Positions 28,350-36,967 of a stretch of DNA of 64,000 bases are shown piece by piece. The stretch's first letter is position 1. The number at the start of each line of letters is the position of its first letter. Position numbers and translations under genes: made by a program. The DNA comes from Sporolactobacillus sp. THM19-2 (lineage in GTDB: Bacteria; Bacillota; Bacilli; Bacillales; Sporolactobacillaceae), in contig NZ_SEMC01000001.1 in the NCBI RefSeq assembly GCF_004153195.1, positions 62,001 to 126,000 of the forward strand. The letters run 5' to 3'. The notes beneath the pieces are model-generated. The model saw nothing but the letters and a program-made list of their open reading frames with translations, was not told the origin of the DNA and made no database searches.

Positions 28350-29207
28350 ATGTTAAAAGGCGGTTTAGCCAGACTCAGACAATCCTATCCGGCATTAAAT
28401 CCATCTGAACAAAAGGCGGCAAAATTCACACTGGATCATCCTGAACAAATGCTTCAGATGACCGTTAGTGAGCTGGCAGAGGCAAGTGGATCCAGCCAGT
28501 CGGCAATTATTCGTCTATGCAAAACGCTCCGAATGAAAGGATATCAGGAGCTGAAGCTGTGCGTGGCCGGAGATCTGAAGGATTCTTCGTCGACTGGCGA
28601 TGAATATAAAGAGATCAACCCAAACAGTGATCTTCCTACGGTCGTTGCATCAGTCTCAAACAACACGATCTTTTCGATTAATGAAACCCTGAAAGTGCTC
28701 GATATTCAGAAGCTGCAGCAGGCCATAGATTTGATCGAAAGGGCACATCGAATCGACTTTTTCGGAACGGGGGCGTCACAGCTGGTTGCCTGCGACGCGC
28801 AGGTGAAGTTTATGCGTATCAATAAGGCTTGTACTGCCTACGCCGATAATCATTTGCAGCTGACGTCGGCGGTCACCTTAACGAGCGGTGATGTTGCCGT
28901 TGCTTTCTCCAACTCCGGAGAAACCTACCAGACGATCGAATGCATCAAAGCTGCTAAGCAGTCAGGCGCGAAAACGATCGGGATTACCCGATACGGGAAT
29001 AATACGCTTGGTCAACTTGTCGATTTTCAAATTGGGATTGTGTCGACGGAATCGGATGTCCGAAGCGCGGCGACCACTTCGCGAATCGTTCAACTTAATC
29101 TGGTTGATATTATCTATCTGGCGGTAGCGGGCTATCAATACGAATCGTCGCTGAAATATTTGAATCGGTCGCTGGATGCAATTAAAAATAGTTTTCGAGT
29201 GAAGTGA
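28350..29207 (+). CDS. RpiR-family regulator with SIS domain (MurR-like)
   Basis: 285 residues. N-terminal helix-turn-helix (residues 1-75; L-A-E-A-S-G-S-S-Q-S-A-I-I-R-L-C-K is the recognition region) and a C-terminal sugar-isomerase (SIS) domain (about 110-245; F-F-G-T-G-A-S and F-S-N-S-G-E-T). Proteins of this build next to murQ sense MurNAc-6-phosphate (MurR). Here it sits between the importer and the salvage genes, so it probably controls both; the palindrome at 22307-22350 is a candidate site. Activator or repressor cannot be decided from sequence. Confidence 0.85.
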   Translation: MLKGGLARLRQSYPALNPSEQKAAKFTLDHPEQMLQMTVSELAEASGSSQSAIIRLCKTLRMKGYQELKLCVAGDLKDSSSTGDEYKEINPNSDLPTVVASVSNNTIFSINETLKVLDIQKLQQAIDLIERAHRIDFFGTGASQLVACDAQVKFMRINKACTAYADNHLQLTSAVTLTSGDVAVAFSNSGETYQTIECIKAAKQSGAKTIGITRYGNNTLGQLVDFQIGIVSTESDVRSAATTSRIVQLNLVDIIYLAVAGYQYESSLKYLNRSLDAIKNSFRVK

Positions 29208-29220
29208 CAGGAGCATAATG

Positions 29221-30285
29221 ATGAATTTTCCATCCTATAAATCAATTGACCAATTTTTAACAGATGAGGTATGCGCCCATCAAATCCCTGGAGCAGTCTA
29301 CGCAGTGATTAATCGGCAATCGACGCTTGCTGAAAATGCTATCGGCTACACTCATAAAGATGAGAAGATTCCAATGGCTCTTGATACTCTGTTTGATCTT
29401 GCCTCGTTGACGAAGGTTTGTGCGACCTTGCCAAGTCTATTATTGCTATTGGAGCAGGGAAAACTGGACATTGATGATCCGGTTCAGCTGTTTTTCCCGG
29501 ACGAGGCGAACAGAGATCTGACTTTAAGGGATCTTCTGACACATACGAGCGGTTTCCCGGCTTCAGTTCCTTTTTACCAATATGGCTGGAGCAAACAGGA
29601 GGTACTGAGATATATTCTTTCCCTGAACACATTAACAGGTAAGCAGGTCGTCTACAGTGATCTGAACTTTATTTTGCTCGGCTTTCTGGTTCAACGCCTG
29701 ACCGGGCAATCGATCGATGTATTCGCTGACGGACACGTTTTCCAGCCGTTGGGAATGACCAGCACGGGTTTCAATCCGAAGGCGGATTTGCGGACGATTG
29801 CGCCGACAGAATGGATGCCGAAAGTGGGACATTACCAATGGGGAAAAGTTCATGATGAGAATGCCTTTTATTTTGGAGGTGTCTCCGGCCATGCCGGTTT
29901 GTTTTCAAATCTCCATGATTTAAAAATCTATGTCCGTATGTTGATGAATGAAGGCAGGACCGATTCGGGAGCTTACTTTCTATCTCCCGCGACGTTAAGG
30001 ATGAGCAGAAGAAATTACACAAAATCACTAGGCAAAAATCGCGGGATTGGCTGGCAACTGGTAGACGACCGTTTTTCTCCGGGTGGATACTTTGTCTCGA
30101 AAGAAAGTTATGGTCATACAGGTTTTACGGGTCCGTTTTTCTGGATTGATCCTGTTGCAAATCTCGGTTTTATCTTGCTGAGCAATCGGGTCCATATCAG
30201 CCGTCAGATTAATATGAATCGTATTCGCCGAATCTTTGTCAATCTGGGGATGAAAGAATGGACAGAGCAGGACAAAACTGTTTGA
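29221..30285 (+). CDS. Serine hydrolase, class C beta-lactamase fold (AmiE/YbbE-like)
   Basis: 354 residues from ATG 29221 (ATG 29218 also possible; CAGGAG at 29208). Penicillin-recognising motifs: Ser62-x-x-Lys65 in A-S-L-T-K, Tyr145-Ser-Asp at the Y-x-N position, and His299-Thr-Gly as the K-T-G equivalent. The B. subtilis mur cluster also has such a protein (AmiE/YbbE), which removes peptides from MurNAc. That one is secreted; this one has no signal peptide, so a cytoplasmic amidase or esterase is inferred. Its substrate is not proven by sequence. Confidence 0.8.
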   Translation: MNFPSYKSIDQFLTDEVCAHQIPGAVYAVINRQSTLAENAIGYTHKDEKIPMALDTLFDLASLTKVCATLPSLLLLLEQGKLDIDDPVQLFFPDEANRDLTLRDLLTHTSGFPASVPFYQYGWSKQEVLRYILSLNTLTGKQVVYSDLNFILLGFLVQRLTGQSIDVFADGHVFQPLGMTSTGFNPKADLRTIAPTEWMPKVGHYQWGKVHDENAFYFGGVSGHAGLFSNLHDLKIYVRMLMNEGRTDSGAYFLSPATLRMSRRNYTKSLGKNRGIGWQLVDDRFSPGGYFVSKESYGHTGFTGPFFWIDPVANLGFILLSNRVHISRQINMNRIRRIFVNLGMKEWTEQDKTV

Positions 30286-30299
30286 TCAGGGGCGAGAAG

Positions 30300-30425
30300 A
30301 TGGCAGAACAGTATATCGTCTGGTTGATATCCGGGACGTCCGTGAATGGTATCGATACGGCCCTGACACGGATTGAAGATCCTCCTTCAATAAATGATAA
30401 GACGACTGGGCGGGAAGGAAAGTGA
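30300..30425 (+). pseudogene. anmK: N-terminal remnant of anhydro-N-acetylmuramic acid kinase
   Basis: A 41-codon frame starting M-A-E-Q-Y-I-V-W-L-I-S-G-T-S-V-N-G-I-D-T. This matches the AnmK N-terminal ATP-binding signature (x-G-L-M-S-G-T-S-L-D-G-I-D), but the Asp after S-G-T-S-x is Asn. Real AnmK has ~370-390 residues; here it stops after the first strand-loop-strand and runs straight into the ribosome site of the next gene. A deletion of over 1 kb is the simplest reading. It shows the cluster once included anhydro-MurNAc recycling. Confidence 0.75.
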
Positions 30426-30430
30426 GAGCA

Positions 30431-31387
30431 ATGAAGTATAGTCCCCTTTTACGGGATCGTGCGGAAGAGATGACGGCACTCTGGAATGCAGAGCTTGGCT
30501 GTGATTTCCCAATGCGGAACGAACTGCTGATCCAAAATAGTTTTGAAGATGATAACGTACTAGAGAGAGGCTCTTTTCTTGCCATTGATGAGGCCGGCGC
30601 AGTGGCCGGATTTATTATTACCAAAATCTATAGCGAATCTATTCCCGTCCCTCTTAATCGTTCAATTGGATGGATCCAAGTGTTATTGGTTGCGACAAGG
30701 AACCGGGAAAAAGGACTTGGTTCTGAATTATTGCGACGAGCGGAGAAAGAACTGGCAAAGGCAGGAGCAAAAAAGATTTTATTAGGGAAAGACGTCTGGC
30801 ACTATTTTCCTGGCATCCCTGCTCAATACCGGGAAGTCAAGCAATGGTTCATGAAAAGAGGATATCATTCTGACGGGATGGAGTTTGATTTGCTAACGGA
30901 ACTTTCTGTTTTGCAAGTGCCCGAAGTTGACGGCGCTACATTTCAAATTCTTGATCCGTCTGATAAGGACCAGCTTATCGAATTTCTTCATCGCAATTTT
31001 CCCGGCAGGTGGGAGTATGAAGGTATTAAATATTTTGAAAGAGGTGGAAATGGCCAGGAATTCGTTGTTTTGAAAAAGCAGCAACAGATGATTGGGTTCT
31101 GTAGAATTAATGGACCATTCTCTGCACAGATTGCACAAAATGTTTATTGGTCGCCTCTCTTCCCAGACGGTCTGGGCGGTATGGGGCCGCTTGGTATTGC
31201 CCGCGGTGAGCGTGGCAAAGGTTATGGTTTTGCAATCGTTTGTGCTGGTTTGGCGTATCTTGGCCAGCGCGGATTAAAGCATATCGTCATTGACTGGACA
31301 CAGCTTCTTGATTTTTATAAGAAGGCAGGCGCACATCCATGGAAAGCATACGCCACCTTTTCTAAAGAGCTTAATGACGATCGGTAA
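30431..31387 (+). CDS. Bidomain GNAT acetyltransferase
   Basis: 318 residues from ATG 30431 (GTG 30422 alternative; AAGGAAAG upstream). Two GNAT folds: the first has the acetyl-CoA loop R-N-R-E-K-G-L-G-S near residue 95, the second R-G-E-R-G-K-G-Y-G near residue 258. A Y-F-P-G-I-P motif sits between beta strands of domain one. B. subtilis also has a GNAT gene (ybbJ) at its mur locus. The substrate is unknown; an amino-sugar or peptide amine is plausible from context. A distant relative lies at 36968. Confidence 0.8.
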   Translation: MKYSPLLRDRAEEMTALWNAELGCDFPMRNELLIQNSFEDDNVLERGSFLAIDEAGAVAGFIITKIYSESIPVPLNRSIGWIQVLLVATRNREKGLGSELLRRAEKELAKAGAKKILLGKDVWHYFPGIPAQYREVKQWFMKRGYHSDGMEFDLLTELSVLQVPEVDGATFQILDPSDKDQLIEFLHRNFPGRWEYEGIKYFERGGNGQEFVVLKKQQQMIGFCRINGPFSAQIAQNVYWSPLFPDGLGGMGPLGIARGERGKGYGFAIVCAGLAYLGQRGLKHIVIDWTQLLDFYKKAGAHPWKAYATFSKELNDDR

Positions 31388-31426
31388 CATGCAGGTCAGA
31401 TCTCTTTGATCACGCCATGTCTAATG

Positions 31427-31457
31427 GAAGTCCTGATAAGTCCGATAGTCAGGACTT
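31427..31457 (+). other. Intergenic hairpin before murQ
   Basis: AAGTCCTGA (31427-31435) pairs with TCAGGACTT (31449-31457); only TCAGCTTTT follows, so it is at best a weak terminator. It may reduce read-through or protect an mRNA end between the GNAT gene and murQ. Confidence 0.5.
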
Positions 31458-31496
31458 TCAGCTTTTAATAAGAGTTTCCAAAAGGATGGTTTTTTG

Positions 31497-32402
31497 ATGC
31501 TGGATAAACTGACGACAGAAGCGAGAAACACGAAGACAACAAACCTCGACAAGATGAGTATTTATGAGATATTACGCTGCATGAATCTTGAGGACCGGAG
31601 TGTGCCTCTTGCAGTGGAGAAAGAGCTGGGAAAAATTGAACAGGTTGTGAAACAAGCCATTCGATCCTTGCATTCGGGAGGACGGTTAATTTATATGGGC
31701 GCTGGGACAAGCGGACGACTCGGTGTTTTGGATGCTGTAGAATGTGTTCCGACCTTTAGTTCACCTCCTGGCCAGGTCATCGGGTTGATCGCCGGTGGGG
31801 ATCGCGCTTTGATTGAGGCTGTTGAAGGAGCGGAGGATGATGAACAGTTGGGCGAGTCAGACTTAATAACCAGCCAACTGACAGAAAAGGATTACGTCAT
31901 CGGTATCGCGGCCAGTGGCAGGACGCCCTACGTTATTGGCGGATTGCGCTATGCCCGCAAGATCGGTGTACCTACCGCCAGTATCAGCTGTAACTGTGAC
32001 GCCGAAATCAGCAAGTTTGCCGATGTAGCGATCGAAGTGGAGACCGGACCGGAAGTGCTGACCGGCTCAACGAGATTGAAAGCCGGAACGTCTCAAAAAA
32101 TGGTTCTGAATATGATTTCGACGGCTTCGATGATTGGTCAGGGGAAGATCTATAAAAATTTAATGGTCGATGTGCAGCCAACCAATGCGAAACTTGTTGA
32201 ACGTTCAAAACGCATCATTGCAGAGGCCACCGGTGCTGACCTCGCGACCGCGGAGAAGTATTACGCCGATTCACGGCAAAATGTTAAGGCAGCGATCGTT
32301 ATGCTTCTCCTTCACTGCCCGCTGAGCGAAGCGCTTGATCGCCTCAGATTGACAGATGGATTTATTCGGAAAGCATTGAATACAGAAAACCAGCAAAATT
32401 AA
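31497..32402 (+). CDS. murQ: N-acetylmuramic acid 6-phosphate etherase
   Basis: 301 residues from ATG 31497 (AAAAGGATGG eight bases upstream). Typical length. SIS-fold motifs: M-G-A-G-T-S-G-R-L-G-V-L-D-A-V-E-C near residue 65, I-G-I-A-A-S-G-R-T-P-Y near 135, and L-T-G-S-T-R-L-K-A-G-T-S-Q-K-M-V-L-N near 185, which is diagnostic for MurQ. It splits MurNAc-6-phosphate into GlcNAc-6-phosphate and D-lactate. The MurNAc-6P should come from the kinase just downstream, since no MurP PTS is present. Confidence 0.95.
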   Translation: MLDKLTTEARNTKTTNLDKMSIYEILRCMNLEDRSVPLAVEKELGKIEQVVKQAIRSLHSGGRLIYMGAGTSGRLGVLDAVECVPTFSSPPGQVIGLIAGGDRALIEAVEGAEDDEQLGESDLITSQLTEKDYVIGIAASGRTPYVIGGLRYARKIGVPTASISCNCDAEISKFADVAIEVETGPEVLTGSTRLKAGTSQKMVLNMISTASMIGQGKIYKNLMVDVQPTNAKLVERSKRIIAEATGADLATAEKYYADSRQNVKAAIVMLLLHCPLSEALDRLRLTDGFIRKALNTENQQN

Positions 32403-32433
32403 GCAAAGAATCAGCTGGAAGAAGGTGCAATTG

Positions 32434-33366
32434 TTGAAAAAGATTTATCTGGCGATTGACGGGGGCGGGACGAAAACAGATGCAGTCCTCTTTTCGAATA
32501 GCGGCAAGATTCTCTCCCGTGCAATCGGAGCGGGTACCAATCCAAATGGCATGGCTTTCGATCAGGTTACCGATCATTTTCGAAAGCTTTTTTTAATATT
32601 ATTCGACGGTCAAAGGGTGACTCGCCTTCAAGGCTGTTTCGCGGGATTGTCCGGAGCCGATCATCCTGTATTGACTCAGCGACTGACCAGAAGCATTCAG
32701 GCTGCCTGTCCGGCAGACATCGCTCATCTTCAGGTTGGAAATGACGCGATGAACGCGTTGTGGAGTGGGACGGACGGAAAACCGGGAATGGTTGTCATTG
32801 CAGGTACAGGGTCCATTGCCTATGGCTTACATGAAGATGGTCGGTCATTTCGTATTGGTGGGTGGGGGTTTCTGTTTGGTGATGAGGGAAGCGGATATGA
32901 TATCGGCCGTGAAACGATTCGTCAGGTACTGATGGAATATGATGGAAGGCGGCCTGCGACAGCATTAACCGGCCAGGTGAAAGATTACTTTCAGGTTACG
33001 GCTATTCCGGACATCATTCCGATCGTCTATCAGGCCAGGAAAGATAAGATAGCCGGTCTGGTTCCGCTTGTTGCTGAATCTGCAGAACTCGGTGATTCAT
33101 GTGCCCGAAAGATACTGGATAAGGCGGCAAATCAGCTCATCCAGCTGATTGGAAATGGATTGGAACATTTTGATACACCGCCTCAGGTCGTTCTGACCGG
33201 CGGTGTGTGGAAATGCATCCTGATCAGGCAAAGGGTTCTTCAGCAAATGAATCGTTCATTTGTGTTTCCTGCATGTCCGCCGGTCTGGGGATCAATGGCC
33301 AGGTGTCTAAACGAGTGGGAACAATCGAATGATCAGATTTCGGAACTTTTAAAGAAGCAATTGTAA
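32434..33366 (+). CDS. BadF/BadG-type sugar kinase, MurK-like
   Basis: 310 residues from TTG 32434, eight bases after AAGAAGG; the GTG at 32425 overlaps that site. ASKHA fold: phosphate-1 loop A-I-D-G-G-G-T-K-T-D, phosphate-2 loop I-A-G-T-G-S-I-A-Y-G near residue 115, then G-D-E-G-S-G-Y-D-I-G-R-E. This is the N-acetylglucosamine kinase family, which includes Clostridium MurK, active on both MurNAc and GlcNAc. Directly after murQ, the role is very likely MurNAc (and GlcNAc) 6-phosphorylation inside the cell. Confidence 0.85.
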   Translation: MKKIYLAIDGGGTKTDAVLFSNSGKILSRAIGAGTNPNGMAFDQVTDHFRKLFLILFDGQRVTRLQGCFAGLSGADHPVLTQRLTRSIQAACPADIAHLQVGNDAMNALWSGTDGKPGMVVIAGTGSIAYGLHEDGRSFRIGGWGFLFGDEGSGYDIGRETIRQVLMEYDGRRPATALTGQVKDYFQVTAIPDIIPIVYQARKDKIAGLVPLVAESAELGDSCARKILDKAANQLIQLIGNGLEHFDTPPQVVLTGGVWKCILIRQRVLQQMNRSFVFPACPPVWGSMARCLNEWEQSNDQISELLKKQL

Positions 33367-33411
33367 TGGATTTACAATCACATTATGAGATTTATGAAAT
33401 GAGGGAGGAAT

Positions 33412-34563
33412 ATGATTCATCCAGGGGTCGAAATACTTCTTCAGGAACAGCTTAACCTGTTGAAGGGGAGACGGATAGGTCTTCTGACCAATATGACAGG
33501 TCTGGATCATCGGATGCGGTCGACTATTGACATATTTTATGATCATCCTGATATACACCTTACCGCTTTATTCGGACCTGAGCATGGGATCAGAGGGGAT
33601 GGGCAGGAAGGCAAACAAGTTCAGAATTATACGGATCCGTCTACACAGCTTCCGGTTTTCAGTCTCTATGGAAAGAGCAGGAAACCAACCAGGGATATGT
33701 TGTCCGGCCTGGACACTATTGTCGTCGATATACAGGATATCGGCGTCAGATATTATACATTTATCTCAACATTGAGTTATGTCATGGAGGCCTGCATGGA
33801 TGAAGGGAAAGAAGTCGTTGTCCTGGACCGGCCGAATCCTGTTAATGGAGTTTACAGAGAAGGGAATATACCTGAAGCCTCTCTGCGTTCTTTTGTCGGA
33901 TTACATGCCATTCCGAACAGGCATGGATTAACGATTGGTGAACTCGCCTTAATCTATAAACATCTTTTCGGGATAAATTGTTCGCTGAGCGTTGTACCCA
34001 TGAAGGGATGGAACAGATCGATGTTTTTCAGAGATACCGGGATGTGCTGGGTTCAGCCTTCACCTAACTCAACCGGTCAAATCATGGCCGTGTTATACAC
34101 GGGTATGTGTCTGATCGAAGGTACTGAATTATCGGAAGGAAGAGGGACCACCCGTCCATTCGAAGTCGTCGGTGCCCCGTATATCGATGGAAAAAAGCTG
34201 GCCGGAGGATTTAATGAATTACATTTGCCGGGTGTTTTGGCCAGACCCACGAGTTTCGTTCCCTGTTACTCAAAATATAAGGGTCAATTGTGTTATGGTG
34301 TACAGATTCATGTTCTGGATCTCACTCAGGTTCAGTCTCTGAAAGTTGGCGTGTATCTGTTAGGCCTGATTGCAGATATGTATCCCGATCAGTTTATGTT
34401 CAGAGATGAGACAAATGATCGGTCCATGTTTCATTTACTTGCAGGGAACAGGAGATTAAAGCAAATGGTCAGAGAAAATAATTTTGGGGATTACTTCGAT
34501 CAATGTCAGGACGACTGCAGACAATTTACTGAAAAAGTTACTCCCTTTTTTCTCTACAAATGA
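33412..34563 (+). CDS. namZ: DUF1343 exo-beta-N-acetylmuramidase
   Basis: 383 residues, ATG 33412 after GGGAGG. DUF1343 signatures: G-L-L-T-N-M-T-G, F-G-P-E-H-G-I-R-G near residue 57 with the conserved Glu-His, D-I-Q-D-I-G-V-R-Y-Y-T-F near residue 107, D-R-P-N-P-V-N-G near 139, and E-G-R-G-T-T-R-P-F-E. The B. subtilis homologue YbbC (NamZ) is a secreted exo-muramidase removing MurNAc from non-reducing ends. This protein starts directly with the mature fold and has no signal peptide. Confidence 0.9.
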   Translation: MIHPGVEILLQEQLNLLKGRRIGLLTNMTGLDHRMRSTIDIFYDHPDIHLTALFGPEHGIRGDGQEGKQVQNYTDPSTQLPVFSLYGKSRKPTRDMLSGLDTIVVDIQDIGVRYYTFISTLSYVMEACMDEGKEVVVLDRPNPVNGVYREGNIPEASLRSFVGLHAIPNRHGLTIGELALIYKHLFGINCSLSVVPMKGWNRSMFFRDTGMCWVQPSPNSTGQIMAVLYTGMCLIEGTELSEGRGTTRPFEVVGAPYIDGKKLAGGFNELHLPGVLARPTSFVPCYSKYKGQLCYGVQIHVLDLTQVQSLKVGVYLLGLIADMYPDQFMFRDETNDRSMFHLLAGNRRLKQMVRENNFGDYFDQCQDDCRQFTEKVTPFFLYK

Positions 34564-34584
34564 GCGTTATCAGGAGGCGACAAG

Positions 34585-36165
34585 ATGACATTTCAGGATA
34601 TATCGAAGCAAATCGGCCAGCTGATGGTGTTTGGATTCCCAGGTCAGAAGATGACGGCAGAAATAAGAACACTGATCCATGAACACAGCTTGGGCAGCAT
34701 CATACTTTTCCCGCGTAATATTGAGGGCCCGGAACAGGTTCGTTCTTTGACTCTGGAACTGCAAACTGAAGCAAAAAGGGCAGGATTAACGCATCCTCTC
34801 CTGATCTGTACAGACCAGGAGAACGGAACAGTTAGAAGGCTGAAGAAGGGTTTTACTGTTTTTCCCGGTTCGATGTTAACAGGTGCGACCCATAATCCAG
34901 CTCTTGCAGCGGAAATCGGCAGACGAACCGCGGAGGAAATGAAAGAAGCTGGAGTCAACTGGGATCTGGCTCCGGTTGTCGATGTCAATAATAATCCACT
35001 GAATCCTGTTATTTCTACACGTTCATTCGGCGAGGACCCGGATGAAGTAGCTGAAATGGCAGAAAACTTTATGACAGGCATGCAGTCGGCAGGCGTCATC
35101 CCGACACTTAAACATTTTCCCGGACATGGGGATACGAGTGTTGACTCTCACCTCGATCTTCCTGTCATCGACCATGATATGAAGCGGCTAAACCGGGTGG
35201 AATTAATCCCTTTTAAAAAATGTATTCAGGCCGGTGCTGATGTTATTATGTCTGCCCACGTTTATTTTCCGGCGATTGAAAAACAACCGGGCGTCCCCGC
35301 TACGCTTTCCAGAAGTGTTCTTACCGGTTTATTAAGAAATCAATTACATTTCCAGGGCGTAATCACAACGGACTGCATGGAAATGAATGCAATCAGTGAA
35401 GGCGTCGGTACGGCTAATGGTGCGGTTAAAGCGCTTCAGGCCGGTGCGGATATGATTATGATCTCCCACACGTACAGTAAACAGCAGGAAGCCTTAAATA
35501 AAGTGCTTGCCGGATTGAAAAACGGCCTGATTGATGAAACACAGCTTGTTCAGTCAATCAACCGAATTCATGTGCTGAAGCAAAAATATCTGAGCTGGGA
35601 AGATGCCTTGAAACGTGAAACCGTCCAAGTAAAAACAGGAACCGATGAGAATAAGGCATTTGCGGACTATGTATACAGTGAAGGGGTATCAATCATCAGA
35701 AATTCAAAAAAGATCATTCCATTTTCTGCGGATGGAAAGACTTTGTTCATTTATGATACGCACATTTCCTATACAAACGTTGAAGACAAAAAAGATCATT
35801 TATTATTTCTTGAAGGTGTCATTCGATCGGTAGCGCCATCAGCTGATATTTTTGATGATTCTGATCCGAAACTGTATGAAGTTTTTGATGAGATGGCAAA
35901 TGGAGAACGTTCGTATTCTGGTATCGCCGTTCTGACTTCATCGATCGCCGGGAATGATCAGCGTGTGGAAAAATTAATGGACTTAGAAAAAGCAGGGATA
36001 CCCATGGTTGTGATCGCCGGGAAAAGTCCATATGTTGTCCGTCACGTGCCGGACAACATACCTTGCATCTGTACGTACGAACTGACGGAACCCGCATTAA
36101 AAAAAGCGATAAAAGCCCTGTTTGGTATGGATGTGGCGAAAGGCATTCCACCTGTAACGCTCTGA
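34585..36165 (+). CDS. nagZ: Beta-N-acetylglucosaminidase, glycoside hydrolase family 3
   Basis: 526 residues, ATG 34585 after AGGAGGCGA. The catalytic nucleophile Asp263 lies in T-T-D-C-M-E-M, and the NagZ-specific loop K-H-F-P-G-H-G-D-T-S-V-D-S-H carries the Asp187/His189 dyad. A second C-terminal domain (~residue 350 onward) is present but shorter than in B. subtilis NagZ (642 residues, secreted). No signal peptide. It removes GlcNAc from the non-reducing end of muropeptide saccharides. NamZ and NagZ side by side mirror B. subtilis ybbC-ybbD. Confidence 0.92.
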   Translation: MTFQDISKQIGQLMVFGFPGQKMTAEIRTLIHEHSLGSIILFPRNIEGPEQVRSLTLELQTEAKRAGLTHPLLICTDQENGTVRRLKKGFTVFPGSMLTGATHNPALAAEIGRRTAEEMKEAGVNWDLAPVVDVNNNPLNPVISTRSFGEDPDEVAEMAENFMTGMQSAGVIPTLKHFPGHGDTSVDSHLDLPVIDHDMKRLNRVELIPFKKCIQAGADVIMSAHVYFPAIEKQPGVPATLSRSVLTGLLRNQLHFQGVITTDCMEMNAISEGVGTANGAVKALQAGADMIMISHTYSKQQEALNKVLAGLKNGLIDETQLVQSINRIHVLKQKYLSWEDALKRETVQVKTGTDENKAFADYVYSEGVSIIRNSKKIIPFSADGKTLFIYDTHISYTNVEDKKDHLLFLEGVIRSVAPSADIFDDSDPKLYEVFDEMANGERSYSGIAVLTSSIAGNDQRVEKLMDLEKAGIPMVVIAGKSPYVVRHVPDNIPCICTYELTEPALKKAIKALFGMDVAKGIPPVTL

Positions 36166-36196
36166 ACGAAAAAAAGAAATCCCGGAGGTTAATCAT

Positions 36197-36907
36197 ATGG
36201 AAAAAAATTTACTTATCGTAGGCGCTCACTGTGGTGATGGTGAATTGCAGGCAGGTGCGATAGCGAATAAATATGCAAAGGCAGGTTATCATGTCACTTT
36301 CCTTCATCTTACTGCTGGAGAAAAGGGCAATCCGCCGGGAATGAGTGTTGAAGAATATCGAAAACAAAAAATAGAAGAATCGGAGGCATGTGCCAAAGTA
36401 TTGGGTGCAGACAGCATGACGCTTGATTATCGTGATGCGGAACTGACATTCAGTGATGAAATCATTACACGTATTGCGAAATGTTTCAGAAAGCTGAAAC
36501 CGGCACTGGTCATCACCCACTGGGTGAACAGTATGCATCCTGATCATGCTCTATGCCCGAGACTGGTGAATCATGCCTGGCTGAAAGCAGCACTTCCCGG
36601 TTTTGATTTAGACGGACTGCCGCCTCATGGGATGAAAGGGTATTTACATAGTGAAAACTGGGAGGACATGGAAGGCTACGTTCCGGATATCTTCATTGAT
36701 GTATCAGACGAGTTCAATACCTATCTCGAAGCGTTGTCGAAGTACTGGTTCATTATGCACTCGAAAGATTTCAGATATTATGATTATTACAAAGCGCTTG
36801 GCACCATCAGAGGCTGCCGGATTAAAAAGCAATATGCACAAACACTGAAGTACCCGGCCGGAGGGAATGTCCGGGTAGGGCAGGAAATACCGGGATTGTC
36901 ATTGTAA
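36197..36907 (+). CDS. PIG-L/LmbE-family deacetylase with altered motif
   Basis: 236 residues, ATG 36197 after CCGGAGG. Zinc ligands are recognisable: His11 and Asp14 in A-H-C-G-D-G-E, and His117 in H-P-D-H. The usual A-H-P-D-D has its first Asp, the general base in MshB-type enzymes, replaced by Gly13. Related amino-sugar deacetylases (MshB, BshB) act on GlcNAc conjugates, so a GlcNAc or MurNAc product of the cluster is a reasonable substrate guess, but the altered base makes activity uncertain. Confidence 0.75.
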   Translation: MEKNLLIVGAHCGDGELQAGAIANKYAKAGYHVTFLHLTAGEKGNPPGMSVEEYRKQKIEESEACAKVLGADSMTLDYRDAELTFSDEIITRIAKCFRKLKPALVITHWVNSMHPDHALCPRLVNHAWLKAALPGFDLDGLPPHGMKGYLHSENWEDMEGYVPDIFIDVSDEFNTYLEALSKYWFIMHSKDFRYYDYYKALGTIRGCRIKKQYAQTLKYPAGGNVRVGQEIPGLSL

Positions 36908-36967
36908 GACATCTGATTGTGAATTTTAATCATATCAAAATTGAAAAACGATGCTGGAGTGATAAAC

